The notes under the pieces: generated by a model | Told to the model about the DNA's origin: nothing | Database searches by the model: none | Seen by the model: the letters and a program-made list of their open reading frames with translations, nothing else | NCBI RefSeq assembly: GCF_000615445.1 | Contig: NZ_BALY01000012.1 | Coordinates: 1 to 48,332 of the forward strand | Length of the DNA stretch: 48,332 nucleotides | DNA from: Lactobacillus hamsteri DSM 5661 = JCM 6256 | Lineage (GTDB): Bacteria > Bacillota > Bacilli > Lactobacillales > Lactobacillaceae | Direction: 5' to 3' | Shown: positions 43,058 through 48,332 of the stretch, in pieces | How the letters are laid out: the number at the start of each line of letters is the position of its first letter | Position numbering within the stretch: position 1 is the stretch's first letter | Made by a program: the position numbers and the translations under genes

Positions 43058-44209
43058 ATGACAGTTTTAAATGAAGAAGAATTAATAAAAATACGCAGAC
43101 ATTTGCATGAAATTCCTGAACTAGCCTTAGAAGAGACTGAGACACATCAATATCTGCTCGAAGTAATAAAAAAATTTAAGCAAGATAATTTAGAAATAAA
43201 TGTTCCCGCTGAATTACCAACTGCAATTATGGTTTTAATTAAAGGAAGTAATCCGCAGAGAACAATTGGATATAGAACAGATATTGATGCTCTTCCAGTT
43301 AGTGAAAAGACCAATTTGCCATATTCTTCTAAGCATGAAGGAGTTATGCATGCCTGTGGTCATGATATTCACATGACAGTTGCATTGGGCTTGTTGAATT
43401 ATTTCAGTGAAAACCAAACTCAAGACAATCTATTATTCTTCTTCCAACCCGCCGAAGAAAGCAAAAGTGGTGGGAAACTTGCCTATGAAAAAGGAATTTT
43501 TCATGGAAAATGGAAACCTGATGAATTCTATGGTTTGCATGATAATCCAGATTTGCCTGCTGGCGCAATTGGATGCAGAGAAGGGACTTTATTTGCCGGA
43601 ACGACAGAAGTAAATATTGATTTAATCGGCAAAGGTGGCCATGCTGCGTTTCCTCAAGAGGCTAATGATACAGTTGTCGCTGCAGCAAGTTTAATTATGC
43701 AAATTCAAACCGTAATTTCACGAAGTATTGATCCCATTCAGAGTGGGGTAATTACTCTAGGAAAAGTTGAAGCAGGTACGATCCGTAATGTAATCGCAGG
43801 TCATACTCGTATTGAAGGTACGATTCGTGGATTAACGCAAAAAATGATTTTGAAAATTGATCAACGTTTAAAAGATTTGTGTAAAGGAATTGCCCGTAGC
43901 TATAACATGGAGGTAAATATTGAGCTTAACCAAGGAGGATATTGGCCGGTTGAGAATAATCCTAAATTAACTAAGCGATTTATTTCTTACATGAAAAATA
44001 ATCCGAAGGTCGAGTTCATCGAAACAAAACCTGCGATGACGGGGGAAGATTTTGGTTACTTACTTGCAAAATTTCCCGGAACAATGTTTTGGCTAGGAGT
44101 AGAAGATGATTCTCAACTTCATTCGGCAACATTGACTCCTGATGAAAAAAGTATTTGGCGCGGTATTGAAGTAATTAAAGGATTTTTAATTGATAGGATG
44201 GAAAATTAA
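43058..44209 (+). CDS. dapL: N-acetyldiaminopimelate deacetylase
   Basis: This 383-residue M20 family metallohydrolase removes acetyl from N-acetyl-LL-diaminopimelate. Visible are [14 protein letters not shown], the metal motif [10 protein letters not shown], the catalytic EE in FFQPAEES, and GKGGHAAFP in the dimerisation domain, with [13 protein letters not shown] tail (LTPDEKS). Its position between dapD and dapA supports this role over other M20 amidohydrolases. Confidence 0.93.
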   Translation: MTVLNEEELIKIRRHLHEIPELALEETETHQYLLEVIKKFKQDNLEINVPAELPTAIMVLIKGSNPQRTIGYRTDIDALPVSEKTNLPYSSKHEGVMHACGHDIHMTVALGLLNYFSENQTQDNLLFFFQPAEESKSGGKLAYEKGIFHGKWKPDEFYGLHDNPDLPAGAIGCREGTLFAGTTEVNIDLIGKGGHAAFPQEANDTVVAAASLIMQIQTVISRSIDPIQSGVITLGKVEAGTIRNVIAGHTRIEGTIRGLTQKMILKIDQRLKDLCKGIARSYNMEVNIELNQGGYWPVENNPKLTKRFISYMKNNPKVEFIETKPAMTGEDFGYLLAKFPGTMFWLGVEDDSQLHSATLTPDEKSIWRGIEVIKGFLIDRMEN

Positions 44210-44211
44210 AA

Positions 44212-45147
44212 ATGAAAACTATTATTGATTCAGATTTATTAACAGCTTTGGTAACACCGTTTGATGAAAACAAGAACATTGATTTTGATAGTTTAAAAAA
44301 ATTGACGAATTATCTGATTGATCAGGGATGCAACGGCTTTGTGATTGGTGGGACAACTGGCGAAACTCCTACTTTAAGTCATGATGAAAAAATCGAATTG
44401 TATACTAAATTTGCAGAGATGGTTGATAATCGAGTTCCAATAATTGCTGGAACAGGTAGCAATAATACCGCAGAAACAATTCAATTTACTAATGAAGTAG
44501 CTAAAATTCATGGTATCGATTATGCCTTAGTTGTTGTTCCTCCATATAACAAACCTAATCAACGAAGCATGGTAGCTCATTTTACCGAAGTTGCTAATAA
44601 TGTTGAAATGCCAATCTTTATTTATAATATCCCTGGCCGTACAGGCGTTAAGATGTCGCAAGAAACTATCGTGCAATTATCACATTTAGAAAACATTAAA
44701 GGTATTAAACAATGTGCCTCATTGGAAGAATTGGAATATATCGTTGATCATAAAGATACTGATTTCCAGGTTTTTACTGGTGAAGATGCACAAGCTTTGA
44801 CGGCTCGTCTTTTAGGAGCAAATGGCGTTATTTCGGTGGCTTCGCATATTTATTGTAAGCAAATGCGTCAAATGTATGACTCTTTATATGATGGAAAATA
44901 TCCCAAGGCAGCCCGTATTCAAAGATGGTTAACGCCTAAGATGGCGGCATTATTCATGTATCCGTCACCATCTCCGGTAAAAGCAGTCTTAAACGCTCAG
45001 GGATTTAAGACTGGCGATTGTCGGTTGCCTTTAGTTAGTTTAAATAATGAAGAAAAAATTATTTTAGCTCAACATTTAGGATTAAAAGATAATGCATTAT
45101 CACAAAAATTGCCATTAGATTTAAAAGAGGCTGAAAAAGATGAATAA
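44212..45147 (+). CDS. dapA: 4-hydroxy-tetrahydrodipicolinate synthase
   Basis: This 311-residue class I aldolase condenses aspartate semialdehyde with pyruvate. It has [10 protein letters not shown], Tyr138 (YNIPGRTG) and Schiff-base Lys166 ([10 protein letters not shown]). It is within the dap operon, overlapping dapB by 8 bases, which sets it apart from the stand-alone paralogue at 13935. The C-terminal tail beyond the barrel ([12 protein letters not shown]) is slightly longer than usual. Confidence 0.95.
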   Translation: MKTIIDSDLLTALVTPFDENKNIDFDSLKKLTNYLIDQGCNGFVIGGTTGETPTLSHDEKIELYTKFAEMVDNRVPIIAGTGSNNTAETIQFTNEVAKIHGIDYALVVVPPYNKPNQRSMVAHFTEVANNVEMPIFIYNIPGRTGVKMSQETIVQLSHLENIKGIKQCASLEELEYIVDHKDTDFQVFTGEDAQALTARLLGANGVISVASHIYCKQMRQMYDSLYDGKYPKAARIQRWLTPKMAALFMYPSPSPVKAVLNAQGFKTGDCRLPLVSLNNEEKIILAQHLGLKDNALSQKLPLDLKEAEKDE

Positions 45148-45919
45148 AAAAGTTTTAATTGCGGGTTTTACAGGAGCTATGGGACAAAAAGCAGTTAAAT
45201 TAGTCAATAGTATGGATGGCTTTGAAATTTCTGCAGGTTATGCTCCTCATGCTAAACATGATTCAGAGAAATATGGTTTGAATGAGAATGTACAAATTTT
45301 TAATCAATTAACTGATATTCCTGAAAAAATTGCAGATATTTGGATTGACTTTACGATGCCAACTTCAGTGTATGAAAATACTAAATATGCAATTGAAAAT
45401 CACATTTCACCAATTGTTGGTACAACTGGCTTAACGGATAGCCAAGAATCCGAATTAATTACTCTGTCAAAAAAAGAAAAAGTTGGCGGGTTAATTGCTC
45501 CTAACTTTGGAATGTCCGCAGTTTTGCTTATGAAATTTGCTCAAGAAGCTGCTAAGTATTTCCCTGATGTAGAAATTATTGAAATGCATCATGCTGATAA
45601 AAAAGATGCTCCTTCTGGCACGGCCTTAAGTACGGCCAAGTTAATCGCCCAAAATCGTCCAGAACATGAAACTTCGCCTGCCGAGATGGAAACTTTGGAT
45701 AATGTTCGTGGTGGAGATTATCAAGGTATTAAAATTCATTCTGTTCGGTTGCCGGGTTATATTGCTCATGAACAAGTTTTGTTTGGTGGAAATGGTGAAG
45801 CACTAACGATTCGTCAAGATTCATTTGACCGTGATTCTTTTATGAGTGGTGTGAAAGTGGCACTTGAAAAAATTTCAGACTTTTCTGAATTAGTAATTGG
45901 ATTAGAAAATATTTTATAA
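45140..45919 (+). CDS. dapB: 4-hydroxy-tetrahydrodipicolinate reductase
   Basis: This 259-residue NAD(P)H reductase has GFTGAMGQ (cofactor loop, about 9-16), VGTTGLT and the catalytic [15 protein letters not shown] motif with the His pair and Lys. It overlaps the end of dapA by 8 bases and is followed 12 bases later by patA with AAAGGAAG as ribosome site. Confidence 0.96.
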   Translation: MNKKVLIAGFTGAMGQKAVKLVNSMDGFEISAGYAPHAKHDSEKYGLNENVQIFNQLTDIPEKIADIWIDFTMPTSVYENTKYAIENHISPIVGTTGLTDSQESELITLSKKEKVGGLIAPNFGMSAVLLMKFAQEAAKYFPDVEIIEMHHADKKDAPSGTALSTAKLIAQNRPEHETSPAEMETLDNVRGGDYQGIKIHSVRLPGYIAHEQVLFGGNGEALTIRQDSFDRDSFMSGVKVALEKISDFSELVIGLENIL

Positions 45920-45931
45920 AGGAAGCAAATT

Positions 45932-47110
45932 ATGCCAGAATTAGCAAAAAATCTTGGATTTAGTCAAAAAGTCACAGATTTAAAGGCATCAGGTATCAGA
46001 ATTTTTGATAATAAAGTTTCAAAAATTCCTGGAATTATTAAGCTGACTTTGGGTGAGCCAGATATGAATACACCTGAACATGTTAAAGAAGCTGCGATTA
46101 GAAGTATTCAAAATAATGATTCTCATTATGCTCCTCAAAAAGGAAAGCTTGAATTAAGAAAAGCTATTAGCAACTTTTTAAAAAAGTCTATTAATGTCGA
46201 TTATGATCCTGAAAGCGAAATTGTTGTAACCGTAGGAGCAACAGAAGCAATTAACGCAACCTTATTCGCAATTACTAATCCAGGTGATCAAATTATTATT
46301 CCCACGCCAGTCTTTTCACTATATTGGCCAGTTGCTACGCTTGCTGACGCTGATTTTGTTTTGGCTAATACTGCAGAAGATAATTTTATATTAACTCCTG
46401 AACATCTAGAGGAGATCATTGCCGAAAATCCAAAAGCAAAAGCTGTAGTTTTAAATTATCCGACTAATCCAACCGGTGTTGAATATTCAAAAGACGACAT
46501 TAAAGCCTTGGCCAAGGTAATTGCTAAACATAATTTATATGTTATTACAGATGAAATTTATAGTTCTCTAACTTATGGAATCAAGCATTACTCAATTGCA
46601 ACAGAAATTCCAGAAAGAGCTATTTATATTTCTGGCGTTTCTAAATCACATGCTATGACAGGATATCGTTTAGGCTATGTTGCTGGGCCTAAGGAAATTA
46701 TGGAACAAATTTCTAAAGTTCATGGCTTGATGGTAACAACTACTACAGATGCTTCTCAAGCAGCTGCAATTGAAGCTTTAACAAATGGTCTTGATGATCC
46801 TGAAAATTATCGCAAAGTTTATCAAAAGCGTCGTGATTTTGTAGTTAAGGCTTTAAATGAGGTAGGAATGTCAACGGTTAAGCCGCAAGGTGCATTTTAT
46901 GTTTTTGCAAAAATTCCAGAAAAATATGGACAAGATGATATGAAATTTGCACTTGATTTAGCTTATAAGAAAAAAGTCGGCGTTACTCCTGGATCGGCAT
47001 TTGGTCCTGGTGGTGAAGGTTATATGCGTTTGTCATATGCATCTTCGGATGAGAATTTGCATACAGCTTTAAATAGAATTCGAGAATTTTTAGAGGAAGA
47101 GGCAAATTAA
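45932..47110 (+). CDS. patA: aminotransferase, probable N-acetyl-LL-diaminopimelate aminotransferase
   Basis: This 392-residue fold-type I PLP enzyme has [21 protein letters not shown], and the PLP lysine in [16 protein letters not shown]. In the acetyl pathway it transaminates N-acetyl-2-amino-6-oxopimelate. The position between dapB and asd, in the same operon, supports that role; without context it would be called a general aminotransferase. Confidence 0.92.
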   Translation: MPELAKNLGFSQKVTDLKASGIRIFDNKVSKIPGIIKLTLGEPDMNTPEHVKEAAIRSIQNNDSHYAPQKGKLELRKAISNFLKKSINVDYDPESEIVVTVGATEAINATLFAITNPGDQIIIPTPVFSLYWPVATLADADFVLANTAEDNFILTPEHLEEIIAENPKAKAVVLNYPTNPTGVEYSKDDIKALAKVIAKHNLYVITDEIYSSLTYGIKHYSIATEIPERAIYISGVSKSHAMTGYRLGYVAGPKEIMEQISKVHGLMVTTTTDASQAAAIEALTNGLDDPENYRKVYQKRRDFVVKALNEVGMSTVKPQGAFYVFAKIPEKYGQDDMKFALDLAYKKKVGVTPGSAFGPGGEGYMRLSYASSDENLHTALNRIREFLEEEAN

Positions 47111-47111
47111 A

Positions 47112-48170
47112 ATGAGTAAGGAATACAATGTTGCGATTTTAGGTGCTACAGGTGCTGTTGGACGTAGAATGATTGACCAATTAGCTAAATCGACTATTCC
47201 AGTGAAAAATGTTAAATTGCTTGCATCATATCGTTCAGCAGGAACTAAATTAAAGTTTCGTGATCAAGAATTAACTGTTGAAGAAACAACTCCAGAATCG
47301 TTTGATGGAATTGATTTAGTTCTTTCTTCAGCAGGTGGTTCAGTATCTAAAAAATTCTTACCAGAAGCTGTTAAGCGTGGTGCTGTTTGCGTTGATAATA
47401 CAAGTGCGTTTAGAATGGAACCCGACGTGCCTTTGGTTGTTCCTGAAGTAAATCCCGAAGCTTTAAAACATCATCATGGCATTATTGCTAATCCAAATTG
47501 TTCAACTATTCAAATGGTTATGGCACTTGAACCAATTAGAAGAAAGTTTGGTTTAAAACAGATTATTGTTTCTACTTATCAAGCTGCTTCTGGTGCTGGA
47601 CAATCTGCAATTGAAGAATTAAAAAATGAAGCTCAAGATTACCTTGATGGCAAGGATATGCAAGAAGCTGCGCATATTTTGCCTACTAAGGGTGATAAAA
47701 AGCATTATCCTTTAGCATTTAATTTGCTTCCTCAGATTGATGTTTTAGAAGATAGTGGTTATTCACATGAAGAATGGAAAATGATTCATGAAACTAAGAA
47801 AATCATGTTAAATGATATGAATGCTAAGGATATCAAGGTTACGGCAACTTGTGTGCGTGTGCCAGTTCCAATCGCTCATGGGGAAAGTGTCTACTTTACT
47901 GTTGAAGATAAAAATGCAACTGCTCAAGATATTATGGATGTAATTGCTAAGTTTCCTGGTGATGTATTGCAAGACGATATTAAGCATCAAATTTATCCGC
48001 AACCAATTAATGCGGAAGGCTCACGTGATACTTTTGTTGGCCGAATTCGTCCGGATTACGAAAATCCTGGTGCCTTTAATATGTGGGTCGTTGCTGATAA
48101 TTTGTTGAAAGGGGCCGCTTGGAATACTGTTGAAAATGCGGAATATCTTGTGAAAATGAATTTGATATAA
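47112..48170 (+). CDS. asd: aspartate-semialdehyde dehydrogenase
   Basis: This 352-residue enzyme reduces aspartyl phosphate to aspartate semialdehyde, the step after LysC. It has GATGAVG (11-17), the nucleophile Cys130 (ANPNCSTIQ), QAASGAG and the catalytic His in [11 protein letters not shown]. It is last in the operon, 1 base after patA, and is closed by a strong terminator. Confidence 0.95.
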   Translation: MSKEYNVAILGATGAVGRRMIDQLAKSTIPVKNVKLLASYRSAGTKLKFRDQELTVEETTPESFDGIDLVLSSAGGSVSKKFLPEAVKRGAVCVDNTSAFRMEPDVPLVVPEVNPEALKHHHGIIANPNCSTIQMVMALEPIRRKFGLKQIIVSTYQAASGAGQSAIEELKNEAQDYLDGKDMQEAAHILPTKGDKKHYPLAFNLLPQIDVLEDSGYSHEEWKMIHETKKIMLNDMNAKDIKVTATCVRVPVPIAHGESVYFTVEDKNATAQDIMDVIAKFPGDVLQDDIKHQIYPQPINAEGSRDTFVGRIRPDYENPGAFNMWVVADNLLKGAAWNTVENAEYLVKMNLI

Positions 48171-48177
48171 AAATATT

Positions 48178-48205
48178 AAAAGAGTCCAGTGATGGACTCT
48201 TTTTT
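48178..48205 (+). terminator. rho-independent terminator of lysine operon
   Basis: AAAAGAGTCCA-gtga-TGGACTCTTTT is a perfect 11-bp stem with its T-run. Confidence 0.92.
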
Positions 48206-48218
48206 GTTAAAAAAGATA

Positions 48219-48286
48219 CATAAGATTTGATTATAGCTGAAACTAAGTTATTGATATTTCACATAAAGTATTTCCGTTGATAGACT
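48219..48286 (+). promoter_or_regulatory. LysR-type box and promoter of gene at right edge
   Basis: CATA-N9-TATAG (48219-48236) has its ATA 37 bases before TTTCAC (48257-48262), and 18 bases later TAGACT (48281-48286). Member E. Confidence 0.65.
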
Positions 48287-48313
48287 TTCTTTAAATAGAA
48301 AGAGGGATGCAAA

Positions 48314-48332
48314 ATGCGTAAAAGAATTGTGG
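48314..48332 (+). CDS. start of a new gene, truncated by window end
   Basis: An AGAGGG ribosome site precedes ATG 48314 and six codons (MRKRIV). Both the promoter type and the MRKR start are shared with the DUF915 hydrolase gene at 11062, but too little is visible to name the product. Confidence 0.5.

Overview
The window looks like chromosomal DNA of a Lactobacillus of the acidophilus group (gasseri/johnsonii/acidophilus type). The reasons are the low GC content, a mevalonate pathway operon with class II HMG-CoA reductase, an acetylated-intermediate lysine/diaminopimelate operon under an L-box riboswitch, and families common in lactobacilli (DUF915 hydrolase, DUF3737, DUF2255, LtrA, TMEM175). 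The species is inferred from gene content only. There are no rRNA or tRNA genes, phage, IS elements or CRISPR array that I can see.

Layout. 1-1380: the 3' part of an unrecognised gene. 1433-6405: a YwnA-type Rrf2 regulator, divergent from an osmoprotectant ABC operon (binding protein, permease, ATPase, permease) that continues into an NmrA-like reductase and a GNAT acetyltransferase. 6506-7969: an NAD(P)-binding protein, a composite >100-nt hairpin and an AbrB/ParE-type toxin-antitoxin pair. 8041-23865: a redox and hydrolase region with zinc alcohol dehydrogenase, cyclophilin-like and RibD-like proteins, DUF915 hydrolase, MerR plus aldo/keto reductase plus DUF2255, a DapA-like aldolase, LtrA, two paralogous LysR regulators each divergent from an enzyme gene, DUF3737, a MalY-type C-S lyase, and an operon of aldo/keto reductase, amidohydrolase and tandem ABM protein. 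23986-27863: a frameshifted ABC exporter, a two-gene module of poorly known proteins and a GT4 glycosyltransferase. 28024-31569: thiolase (frameshifted), mvaA and mvaS. 31759-36249: GntR, LysR, a flavodoxin remnant, TMEM175, an NTF2-like protein and glucose 1-dehydrogenase. 36412-38133: a secreted GH3 enzyme. 38195-48170: lysC-dapF on the minus strand and, divergently, a riboswitch-controlled lysA-dapD-dapL-dapA-dapB-patA-asd operon on the plus strand. A new gene starts at the right edge.

Main finding. Seven promoters (before 8142, 9341, 11062, 16940, 18117, 21214 and the gene starting at 48314) share one geometry. Each has a dyad of the form YATA-N9-TATAR, and the ATA of the left arm lies exactly 37 bp upstream of a TTTCAC-like -35. 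An 18-bp spacer follows, then a TATAAT-like -10. The dyad is therefore centred about 66 bp upstream of the expected transcription start, where LysR-type regulators bind. Two of the sites lie in the divergent intervals of the two paralogous lysR genes. I read this as an undescribed LysR regulon of redox enzymes and hydrolases.

Sequence quality. The ABC exporter and the thiolase each lost one base in a short homopolymer. The thiolase should be essential, so assembly error must be excluded before calling either a true pseudogene. A flavodoxin remnant at 34127 is a more convincing case of real decay.
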